64,000 nt of DNA, from contig QJZC01000051.1 in the NCBI GenBank assembly GCA_003247575.1, positions 62,001 through 126,000 of the forward strand, given 5' to 3'. This document shows, one piece after another, positions 26,955 through 34,267 of this stretch (within the stretch, counting starts at the first letter, position 1; every line of letters starts with the position of its first letter). This DNA comes from Pseudomonadota bacterium. GTDB taxonomy: Bacteria; Myxococcota_A; UBA9160; SZUA-336. Position numbers and translations under genes: made by a program. The notes under the pieces are model-generated. The model ran no database searches, was not told where the DNA came from, and saw only the letters and a list, made by a program, of their open reading frames with translations.

Positions 26955-28891
26955 ACGCGCCGGAACTGCTTCAGCGTCTCGCGCGTGGGACGACGCTCGT
27001 GCTCGCCGTGCTGGGAGCGACCCAGCCGGCTCGAGCACTAGCGGGCGGGCGCGTCGAAACGATCGTCCGCACAGGCATCGAGATCGCGCCGGGGATCGAG
27101 CAGCTCGACGTGGCACCCATCTTTTGGGACGAGCGGTGCGCTCGAGTGAGCTACACCCTGGATACGATCCCACCCAACGCCGGGACTCCAGAAGAGATCG
27201 ACGTCCAGCGCGCGCGAGAGGACCTCGAGGCATCCATGGATGCTTGGAATCGTCTTCCGTCCTCCTACATCGAGATGCGCATCGATCGGACGCGAACGAT
27301 CGGAAATGGGACTCGGCGCTTCGACTTCATCAACGAGATCACCTTCGAGTCGGAGCCCGGCTTCGGCGCCCTCGCGGGCTCGCGCTCCACGTCTCTGATG
27401 GAGGACACGCAGCTGAGCGCCGGAAGCGACCTGGATGGGGATGGCGATTCGGATGTATACGACCCCGAGGCCGAGAGACTGAACGTGTGCGCCGACATCG
27501 ACGGCGACGGCGACATCGAGTTTCCGGCCGGATTCTACCGCGCGGGAACGATTCTCGAGAACGACGTCATGTTCAGCTCGACGGTCAGCTTCGAGCTGGA
27601 GCCCTCTTCCGACATTCGAGCCGACTTGCGCGCGGTTGCGACGCATGAGTTCGGGCACTCCCACGGGTTGTCGCACAGCTTGATCAACGACGGATCCGAT
27701 ACCGATGGCAATGCGAGCACCATGTTTCCTTTCCTCGAGACCACGGATGCGGCGACGGAGGCAGAGCAGCGCACCCTGAACGACGACGATATCGCATGGT
27801 CCTCGTTCATCTATCCAGAGGGGAGCGGACCCGGTCCACTTGCATCGATCGGTCCGGGAGACGTCCGCTTCGAGGACAGCTTCGGAGTGATCGAAGGCAT
27901 CGTCGAAGATGAGACGGGCCTCGGTATCCCGGGTGCCAATGTGTTCGCGCGTCAGCCCCAGAGTCCGCACGCGATCGGCGGCGCCGCGTTCGCCGGAACT
28001 GTGCGCGGCGGATTGGTTCTCGAAACGGGTGAGATGATCCCCCTGCCCCCTTCGCTCGGCGTTCTCGACGGCCGCTATCGCCTGCCGGTTCGCCGTGGAA
28101 ACTACGAGGTCTTCGTCCAGTCCCCAGAGGTGACGAACGCACCCGCGGACAACATCAACATCACAGCTGCTGTGGGCCTGCTGAGCGGACTACACGGGTT
28201 CGACGAAGAGGGTGCGTCTGCTCCTGGTCGAGAATCCGCGTTCGAGATCGATCCGGGACGATCACAGCACTTTTCGGTTAGGCACCCGAACCGAACGCCT
28301 GCTGCCAACTTCATCCTCAACCGCAACGTCTCACTGAGAGGCTTCGACGGTATGCCCGGAGACGGCTCCTTCCAGGCTCTGGGACGTAGAGACGTCGTCT
28401 ATGCAACCCGATTCCGTAACACAGACGTCTTGAACAAGCTCCGGTCGGGCGCCGTGCTCACCAGTGCATCATTCATGATGACGAACTTCGTGCCCTCGGA
28501 GCCCATACGCATTCGCCGCTTCCGCCTTGCCGTCGGACGAGTGAGTGACGATGGATCCACAGCCGAGCTCCAGCACGACGACTTCCACCTGCGGCAGCTC
28601 GAGAACTTCACCGCGCAGGAGGGAGACTTCCATCCAGTCTACTTCCAGGGAGCCTCTGGCCTCAGTCGCCGACTCCGAAACCTTCTCGAGCGAGATCCGT
28701 CACTCGACGTCTTCCTGCTTCTCGAACCACCGAACGACGTAGTCCTACCCGACTTCGCCTTTGCACCCCTGCTCGCCATCAGCTGGGCGCTGGATCCGGA
28801 CGACGCATTCCTCTCGGTGGAAGGTAGCCCCTTGCAGCGTACCTCACTCGAGCGCTGGGCCCTCCAGCTGACCTTCGCCTCTCCGGAATGA
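26951..28891 (+). CDS. secreted metzincin-type zinc protease (matrixin-like)
   Basis: A 646-residue exported protein with a signal peptide (LVLAVLGATQPARALA). The zinc site HEFGHSHGLSH fits HExxHxxGxxH with H232, E233, H236 and H242, as in matrixins and other metzincins. Before it, two Ca-binding-like loops (DLDGDGDSDVYDPE, DIDGDGDIEF) resemble dockerin or thrombospondin-3 repeats. After the catalytic region a carboxypeptidase-regulatory-like domain (GIVEDETGLGIPGANVFARQ) and a beta-rich C-terminal half follow. The frame is open far upstream, but ATG 26951 overlapping the previous stop is the sensible start. Probably degrades extracellular protein. Confidence 0.85.
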   Translation: MNAPELLQRLARGTTLVLAVLGATQPARALAGGRVETIVRTGIEIAPGIEQLDVAPIFWDERCARVSYTLDTIPPNAGTPEEIDVQRAREDLEASMDAWNRLPSSYIEMRIDRTRTIGNGTRRFDFINEITFESEPGFGALAGSRSTSLMEDTQLSAGSDLDGDGDSDVYDPEAERLNVCADIDGDGDIEFPAGFYRAGTILENDVMFSSTVSFELEPSSDIRADLRAVATHEFGHSHGLSHSLINDGSDTDGNASTMFPFLETTDAATEAEQRTLNDDDIAWSSFIYPEGSGPGPLASIGPGDVRFEDSFGVIEGIVEDETGLGIPGANVFARQPQSPHAIGGAAFAGTVRGGLVLETGEMIPLPPSLGVLDGRYRLPVRRGNYEVFVQSPEVTNAPADNINITAAVGLLSGLHGFDEEGASAPGRESAFEIDPGRSQHFSVRHPNRTPAANFILNRNVSLRGFDGMPGDGSFQALGRRDVVYATRFRNTDVLNKLRSGAVLTSASFMMTNFVPSEPIRIRRFRLAVGRVSDDGSTAELQHDDFHLRQLENFTAQEGDFHPVYFQGASGLSRRLRNLLERDPSLDVFLLLEPPNDVVLPDFAFAPLLAISWALDPDDAFLSVEGSPLQRTSLERWALQLTFASPE

Positions 28892-29033
28892 GCGCCATCA
28901 CGCGCTCAGGCGGTCGAGCAAGCAACCGGCATCGCGCGATCTGCAAGCCTCGCGCTCGTCCATGGACACGTGGCCAACCTGATCGAGGGAGCCGGACGTG
29001 ACGGGATCGCCCCGGAGTCGGTAGACTCGAGTC

Positions 29034-29789
29034 ATGCGCCCTGCGTCCGCTGATTCGCCGCTCGCCGAGGCCACCTGCTTCGAGGAGCGGCTCGAGATCT
29101 TTCGCGCCGACCCCGCGTGGGCCCAGGTGCGGACGATCGCGGATCGGGTGGAGGCTCGATACTGGAGCTACGGTGCGTTTCCTGCCGCCGCCTCGGAGCT
29201 ACTCGCACTACCGGTTCGCATGACCACCTATCCCGTCGGGCACCAACGAGAGGTGCGCAAGCGTGGCCTCTTCCGTGCAAATCCAGTGACCCACTTCGCG
29301 CGCTCGGAGGGTGCGCCGACGACTTTTGGCGCGGTTCGTGACTCGGCCCATAGAACGCCCGCACTGCTCGAGCTCCTCGACGTGAATCGCCGTTTCGGGG
29401 TTCGGCACGGACTCCTCGTGGCCCTACCCGGCGCGCTCGGGATCCACGCCTGGTTGGGACTGGCCTACTCCGGAAACCCGCGCGATCTGGACGAGGTCCT
29501 GGCCACTCACCGAGACGAGCTGCAACAGGTGGGCAACTCCGTGCAGCGCGATGTCATGCGGCGGCATGGACGCACGGTGGCAGAGCCGTTCCTACCTCTT
29601 CTGTCACCCCGGCAGCGATCCGTCGCGCAGCTACTCGCTCGAGGCTGCGACACCGAAGAGATCTCGGACCAGCTCCGATTGTCCATCCATACGGTGAACA
29701 AGCATATCGGCGCCGCAAAGCGTGGTCTCCGAGCCAAGAGCAGCGCGGAGCTCGTCGCGCTGTGTCTGCAGTGGGGACTGATCGACTAG
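29034..29789 (+). CDS. LuxR-type regulator with autoinducer-binding-like domain
   Basis: A 251-residue regulator. The N-terminal 170 residues resemble the autoinducer-binding domain of quorum-sensing LuxR proteins (RANPVTHFARSEG, FGVRHGLLVALPG). The C-terminal helix-turn-helix is LSPRQRSVAQLLARGCDTEEISDQLRLSIHTVNKHIGAAKRGL. The position matching TraR D70 is N and the W85 region is F, so an acyl-homoserine lactone may not be the ligand. No luxI-like synthase is in the window, so it would be a LuxR solo. ATG 29034 lacks a strong ribosome site. Confidence 0.75.
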   Translation: MRPASADSPLAEATCFEERLEIFRADPAWAQVRTIADRVEARYWSYGAFPAAASELLALPVRMTTYPVGHQREVRKRGLFRANPVTHFARSEGAPTTFGAVRDSAHRTPALLELLDVNRRFGVRHGLLVALPGALGIHAWLGLAYSGNPRDLDEVLATHRDELQQVGNSVQRDVMRRHGRTVAEPFLPLLSPRQRSVAQLLARGCDTEEISDQLRLSIHTVNKHIGAAKRGLRAKSSAELVALCLQWGLID

Positions 29790-29810
29790 CTCCGACAAGG
29801 CCTCTCGAGT

Positions 29811-29866
29811 ACGACTCGGAACACGTGACTCGGAACACGTCACTCGGAGGACGCGACTTGTAGGAC
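29811..29866. repeat. 14-bp tandem repeat, 4 copies
   Basis: GACTCGGAACACGT twice, then CACTCGGAGGACGC and GACTTGTAGGACGT. It starts 21 bp after the LuxR stop and fills the gap before the TPR lipoprotein gene. Confidence 0.85.
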
Positions 29867-29926
29867 GTGGAGGGGCGGCAGATTTCTGCCATTGACGGCG
29901 CGCTGCGAACCCCAGAGGGTAAGAGC

Positions 29927-31456
29927 ATGCCTACCCACGAACGTACTCGGACCCTTGTGATCGCAGTCTCTGTCCTATGTGGCTCCTGCAACGGAACCGG
30001 GCTGGTGGATCCAGCGGCGCGCGCTTCTCGTCCGCAGGAGGTCGTTGCACCCACCGGAAGCGTCGTCTTTCCAACGTCCGCTGGACCTGCAGCGCAGGCT
30101 GAATTCGAGCGCGGCGTCGCACTCCTGCACAGCTTCGGCTACGACCGCGCCCGCGAGGCGTTCGTACGCGCGCGTACACTCGAACCCGGCTTCGCGCTCG
30201 CCTACTGGGGAGAGTCTCTCACGTACAACCATCTTCTGTCTCCCGAGCGAGACCTCGAGTCTCCCCAGCGAGCGTTGCTGAGACTTGGCCCAACGCGGGA
30301 GGTGCGTCTATCCAAGGCGACCACCGAGCTCGAGCGTGGATTCCTTCGTGCGGTCGAAGCCCTCTGGATGAACCCGGGAAGCGAGGCAGAACGCAGAATC
30401 GCGTATCTTCGCGCGATGGAACGCCTCTACGCTGGTTACCCCGAGGACGTCGAGGTCGCCAGCTTCTATGCCCTGGCGTTGTTGGTTGCCATCGGTCCTC
30501 TCGAAGACACGTCCTCGCGCCTGGCCATGCGAGCCGGCGCGATCTCACTCGAGCTGATGGCGAGACAGCCGCTTCATCCCGGGGCGGCGCACTACACGAT
30601 TCATGCTTTCGACGACCCGATCCATGCTCCGCTCGCACTACCGGCTGCGAGGCACTACGCCGAGATTGCTCCCGCCGTGTCTCATGCGTTGCACATGCCA
30701 TCGCACATCTTCATGCAGCTCGGAATGTGGCAGCAGGCGCTCGACTCGAACCGCGCAGCCTTTCGTGTCGCAGAAGCCCAGTGGCGGCCGATCGACTCCC
30801 CGGGAGATCAGTTCCACGCTGCAGATTGGGCGCACTACTCCGCGCTGCAGCTCGGGAATGCGACCGAAGCCAGCGACTGGATCGAGAGGGTCGATGCGGC
30901 GATCGAGCGGACGAGCCCACTGCCTCGCTTCGAGTCCGCAGGCAGGATGCTTCGCGCTCGCCAGATGATCGAGCGTGAGCAGTGGGAGCTCGTCCCCCTG
31001 CGTCCGGACTCGACCGCGTCTGAGGCTCTGGCCGCTGGGCTCGCCGCTTCGAAGCTCGGGGAGTTGGATCGCGCAGATGCCGCACGTCGCCGACTCACAG
31101 AGCTCGCCCAGCGAGGAGACGAGGGATCTGCGACCTTCGATCGTGGCAGCAAGCCCGCTCGTGTCTCCGAGCTCGAAGTGCTCGCACTGATCGCTCTGAA
31201 TAGACGCGAGATCGAAGTCGCGCTCCGGCACCTCGACGCAGCGATCGCAGTTGCCGAGACCATGGGTGCCCCCCGGGGCGCGGCAGTCCCACTCAAGCCG
31301 ATCCACGAGCTCTACGGGGAAGTGCTCCTCGAACTGGGACGTCCGAAAGCGGCAGCAGAGAAATTTGAGCAATCGCTCCGTCTCATGCCCGAAAGACGGC
31401 TTTCGCTGCGGGGACTCGACCTCGCCCGAAGCTCTGGATCCGAGGCTCCAGAATAG
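29927..31456 (+). CDS. TPR-containing lipoprotein of unknown function
   Basis: A 509-residue protein with a lipobox (VSVLCGSC), so it is anchored in the envelope. ATG 29927 follows AGAGGGTAAGAGC. TPR-like repeats occur at the N terminus (LLHSFGYDRAREAFVRARTLEPGFALAYWGESL) and C terminus (GEVLLELGRPKAAAEKFEQSLRLMP). The middle has a histidine-rich signature, GAAHYTIHAFDDPIHA followed by HALHMPSHIFMQLGMW. It marks a widespread uncharacterised family seen in several phyla; the histidines could bind metal. Possibly regulated by the LuxR protein just upstream. Confidence 0.75.
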   Translation: MPTHERTRTLVIAVSVLCGSCNGTGLVDPAARASRPQEVVAPTGSVVFPTSAGPAAQAEFERGVALLHSFGYDRAREAFVRARTLEPGFALAYWGESLTYNHLLSPERDLESPQRALLRLGPTREVRLSKATTELERGFLRAVEALWMNPGSEAERRIAYLRAMERLYAGYPEDVEVASFYALALLVAIGPLEDTSSRLAMRAGAISLELMARQPLHPGAAHYTIHAFDDPIHAPLALPAARHYAEIAPAVSHALHMPSHIFMQLGMWQQALDSNRAAFRVAEAQWRPIDSPGDQFHAADWAHYSALQLGNATEASDWIERVDAAIERTSPLPRFESAGRMLRARQMIEREQWELVPLRPDSTASEALAAGLAASKLGELDRADAARRRLTELAQRGDEGSATFDRGSKPARVSELEVLALIALNRREIEVALRHLDAAIAVAETMGAPRGAAVPLKPIHELYGEVLLELGRPKAAAEKFEQSLRLMPERRLSLRGLDLARSSGSEAPE

Positions 31457-31503
31457 ACGGGACCCAGCGCCGACGAGGGCACAGTACCGCGCGCCTCCCG
31501 AGG

Positions 31504-31537
31504 CCGTCTATGCGCCCGCCCCGTCTATGCGCCCGCC
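31504..31537. repeat. 17-bp perfect tandem duplication
   Basis: CCGTCTATGCGCCCGCC occurs twice with no gap. It duplicates the last codons and stop of the small minus-strand ORF at 31525-31650. Confidence 0.9.
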
Positions 31538-31650
31538 CAGAAGGTCTGCGCGACGATCACGGCCGTCACCAGGGCCAGCCAAATTCCCCATTCGGCAACA
31601 GACCCCAGCCCCTTGCGCAGGCCGCTCCGCTGATCGCGTCTCGAGTTCAT
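31525..31650 (-). CDS. possible 41-residue single-pass membrane protein
   Basis: An ORF starting MNSRRDQRSGLRKGLGSVA, with a basic N terminus and a membrane helix EWGIWLALVTAVIVAQTF ending WAGA. The positive-inside charge pattern and single helix look protein-like rather than random, and it fills most of an otherwise empty gap. It has no clear Shine-Dalgarno, and its 3' end lies in a duplicated 17-bp unit. Not assignable to a family. Confidence 0.4.
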   Translation of the reverse strand: MNSRRDQRSGLRKGLGSVAEWGIWLALVTAVIVAQTFWAGA

Positions 31651-31736
31651 GCGGGAAAGGTACCGTTCTGCTGCGGGAATCCGCTGTGGATACGTTCACC
31701 CCCCTAGCGCTAGAATTACATCCGGCCTCCCTTCCC

Positions 31737-31778
31737 GTCGGACCTGAGACCCGTTCCGTCGGATTCGAGACCCGTTCC
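31737..31778. repeat. 21-bp imperfect tandem repeat, 2 copies
   Basis: Each unit starts CGTCGGA and ends GAGACCCGTTC; they differ at three central bases. The repeat lies about 40 bp before the pilin-like gene. Confidence 0.75.
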
Positions 31779-31819
31779 CCATTGGATCGAACAAGGATCG
31801 CAATGGAGGAGGACACACG

Positions 31820-32029
31820 ATGCCGGCAGCTCCAACACGAGATGCTGCGAACCCTCGAGAGGAGGGTGCGTCGATGGCCGAAACGGCCCTATTGGTGGCA
31901 CTCATCGCTATGGTCGCGCTCGCGAGCATCGAGCTGTTGGGCGGCGAGGTAGCCAAGCAGTTCCAAAGCCTGGCCGACGCGATCTCGGGAACGACCCACG
32001 ACATTCCCACTGGAATACTGGGAAAGTAA
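31820..32029 (+). CDS. Flp/Fap-type pilin-like protein
   Basis: A 69-residue protein whose segment EEGASMAETALLVALIAMVALASIELLGGEVAKQFQSLADAI matches the Flp (type IVb, Tad) pilin pattern: glycine/alanine prepilin cleavage region, glutamate about five residues into the mature chain (AETALL) and one hydrophobic helix. Start choices are 31820 or ATG 31874; the longer one gives the usual polar leader. No tad/cpa assembly genes (ATPase, secretin, prepilin peptidase) are in the window, so it is an orphan here. A 26-bp inverted repeat follows the stop. Confidence 0.75.
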   Translation: MPAAPTRDAANPREEGASMAETALLVALIAMVALASIELLGGEVAKQFQSLADAISGTTHDIPTGILGK

Positions 32030-32053
32030 CCCCGGCACCACCCCGGTAGATCG

Positions 32054-32123
32054 GGCTCCGGAATCGCGACCGACGGGCCGTTGGGAGTCCGCGACCAGGC
32101 CCGTCGGCCGCGATTCCAGAGCC
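32054..32123. terminator. 26-bp inverted repeat between convergent genes, probable bidirectional terminator or RNA hairpin
   Basis: Left arm 32054-32079 and right arm 32098-32123 pair at 24 of 26 positions around an 18-nt loop. The arms begin GGCTCC and end AGAGCC. It lies between the convergent pilin-like and membrane-protein genes. No T tract follows on either strand, so it may stall transcription, protect 3' ends or be a mobile-element remnant. Confidence 0.7.
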
Positions 32124-32169
32124 CCTGACGAAGACTCCCGAACTATCCCGGGCTTGGCTCCCCCAGCCC

Positions 32170-33726
32170 TCAGATACTCCGCGCCAGCTCTGGACGACGC
32201 AGCTTCCACAAGAACCCGTCATAGTAGAAGTGGATCAGCGCCTGCACGATCGAGTACCAGAACAGCCACAAGGGCACGGGGACCCCCGCCACCATCGGAA
32301 TCTCATCCATTCCGTAGCGTGCCACGAAGCGCCCAAACACGAAGATCGTCGTCAGCAAGAGAGCACCTGTCCCGAAATAGAGCAGAGGCCGGCGCGTCAT
32401 CTGTTCGAGGATGGGGGACGAGGTTCCGGGCTTTGCATACCGCCTCCGCTGGAACGCCCATATGAACACCATGTACTCGATCGAGTGCGACGCCGCGAGT
32501 GCGATGTAGAGCCCGGCACTCCCGAGCGGAAACATGCTTGCCCAGAGCAGCATCGTTCCCAGGACGTAGCCGAGCCGCGGCAGGTTGCGAAACTGGTGAA
32601 TCCGCCACTCGAAATACACGAACGCGGCGAGCGAGCCGACGATCGGCGCAATCGCGAGAGCCATCGTCAACGAGAAGTTCGCGTAGATGAAGTCGAGCAG
32701 AGGACTCACGAAATTGCTGGCCCCACTGCTCTGGTTGTCCAGATACAGGCGCACCACCATGGGAGAGGATCCAGCAGCCCACACGATCGTCATCGGCACC
32801 CAGCACCACGCGATCGACCGATCCACCCAACCGGGCACCTTGTCTGAGCGACCCGACTTCGAGCTGTACAGCCGCAGGATTCCGTACTTCTGGCTCATTC
32901 CGTGGTGCAGCAGCCACCCCACGTACATCACGAACGCAGCATTCACGAGTGTGTACACAGGCGTCGTCAGACCCCCGAGTACGCGGGTCGAAACCCCTGA
33001 AGCCAGAACGAGCCCGACCATGCATGCGGGCAGCCATCCGCTCCTGGAACGCTTCGGCTGCACATCGGTAAACTGCTGCGAGCCCGCTCCCAGCGACCGG
33101 AAGAGCAGTGCCGAAATGACGAGCGACGCCCCCACCGGAAGGATCAGCATGATCCACGCGTAGTGGGCAGACAAAGCTGGCGTGGCACCCAGCACGCCTG
33201 CGCCCAGGACCGCGCCACCGACACAGTAGAGCGCTCGCTTGCGCGCAACCGGCCCCATCCCGTCGTGCCGGAGCAGCTGGAAGAGCAGGATGACCCACGC
33301 GGCCACGGCGGCCGCGCCGGGCATGGACACACGCGTCCAGCTATCGGACAACGTAGGCATCTGAGTCCACAAGCCGAGGAGCAGAAAGGGAAGCACCATG
33401 ACGCGCAGCGGAAACCGCTGTCGAATGCTTCGATCGAAAAAGATGTAAGGGAAGGTGAAGTGGCGGTGGACGTCGAAAAGCAGGACGCCCAAGGCGATGA
33501 ACACCATCCCCTGGGTCCGGTAGTCTGCAGGCTGCAGGCTGTCGGAGCCGAGAGCCAGATAGAGAGGCACGGCTAGGATCAGCCACCCGAATCCGTAGCC
33601 GAAGAGGTCCACGATCGGCGAAACATGCCACGTCGTGGGCGCATCGATCGGCGGGAACAGCCGTTGCCGCCAGGAGCCAGGCCGAGCTCCAACCTCAGCA
33701 CCAAGGGCAACGCTTCCGAAGCTCAT
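32170..33726 (-). CDS. polytopic integral membrane protein of unknown function
   Basis: A 518-residue protein with about twelve hydrophobic segments, for example LFGYGFGWLILAVPLYLAL, AAVAAWVILLFQLL and LLYFGTGALLLTTIFVFG. Histidine-bearing loops LLFDVHRHFTFPYIFFDRS, ASHSIEYMVFIWAF and SIVQALIHFYYDGFLWKLRRP sit at membrane edges and could be catalytic or metal ligands. I do not recognise a family. It is monocistronic, with ACAGG just before the ATG at 33726. A near-palindrome CGGGATGGTACCTCCCG lies 30 bp upstream of the start. Confidence 0.75.
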   Translation of the reverse strand: MSFGSVALGAEVGARPGSWRQRLFPPIDAPTTWHVSPIVDLFGYGFGWLILAVPLYLALGSDSLQPADYRTQGMVFIALGVLLFDVHRHFTFPYIFFDRSIRQRFPLRVMVLPFLLLGLWTQMPTLSDSWTRVSMPGAAAVAAWVILLFQLLRHDGMGPVARKRALYCVGGAVLGAGVLGATPALSAHYAWIMLILPVGASLVISALLFRSLGAGSQQFTDVQPKRSRSGWLPACMVGLVLASGVSTRVLGGLTTPVYTLVNAAFVMYVGWLLHHGMSQKYGILRLYSSKSGRSDKVPGWVDRSIAWCWVPMTIVWAAGSSPMVVRLYLDNQSSGASNFVSPLLDFIYANFSLTMALAIAPIVGSLAAFVYFEWRIHQFRNLPRLGYVLGTMLLWASMFPLGSAGLYIALAASHSIEYMVFIWAFQRRRYAKPGTSSPILEQMTRRPLLYFGTGALLLTTIFVFGRFVARYGMDEIPMVAGVPVPLWLFWYSIVQALIHFYYDGFLWKLRRPELARSI

Positions 33727-34267
33727 CCTGTAACCCTTCTAGAATACAGTTGTCGCGGGATGGTACCTCCCGGCATCGGGTTCGTACATCGGTTAATCCT
33801 GGGCGTATCAAATTGTCACTCCACAAGGCGCCGCGCGAGGCGCCCAACCACAGTAACCCGCAGGATTGAAGCTCGAGCTCGATCGTGCTTCGAGCAGGAT
33901 CGTTCGAGCGCCAAGTCCCGCCATGAGAGCCACACACGACCACGTGTACCCCAGCGTCCCGGTGGAGTGTGCGCCTTCCGAGCACATTTCCGGCAGCAGC
34001 GGAGCGATCCAAACAGGCAAGAACAGGCAAGAACCCCGATGACGGACGCACACCCGCTCGAGGGTCACGACCCCGCAGCTACGCACACCATTCACACAAA
34101 GCGTTGCAAGTTATGGCGCACGATCCGTCCTGTGACCGCCTCGCGGCGCGCAGCCAGAGAGCCCCAGCCTCGCGCGCCACTAACTCCAGCGCCACTGGAG
34201 TCCGGCTCAGCACAAACAAGAGCAGCTTCAGCCTGGCTGCATGCTTCACCGATGCAACTCGAGAGTC
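33727..34267. other. 541-bp divergent intergenic region
   Basis: Separates the minus-strand membrane protein from paralogue 3 of the giant kinase family. It has the near-palindrome at 33756-33772, a GGCGCC-rich hairpin near 33826-33844 and a 10-bp tandem duplication at 34012. No gene supported; overlapping frames show neither domains nor ribosome sites. Confidence 0.45.
34012..34031. repeat. 10-bp tandem duplication
   Basis: AACAGGCAAG occurs twice without a gap, followed by AAC. Confidence 0.7.

Larger units (their letters stand above)
31457..31819. other. 363-bp gap with two tandem repeats and one possible small ORF
   Basis: Between the TPR lipoprotein and the pilin-like gene. It holds a 17-bp perfect duplication, a 21-bp imperfect duplication and the minus-strand ORF of 41 codons, each listed separately. 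AAGGAT near 31794 and AGGAGGA near 31805 may serve the pilin gene. Confidence 0.5.

Noticed and set aside
31508-31816. 102-codon minus-strand frame
   Set aside because: Composition is arginine/serine-rich shadow; the shorter 41-codon frame with a membrane helix in the same gap is more protein-like.
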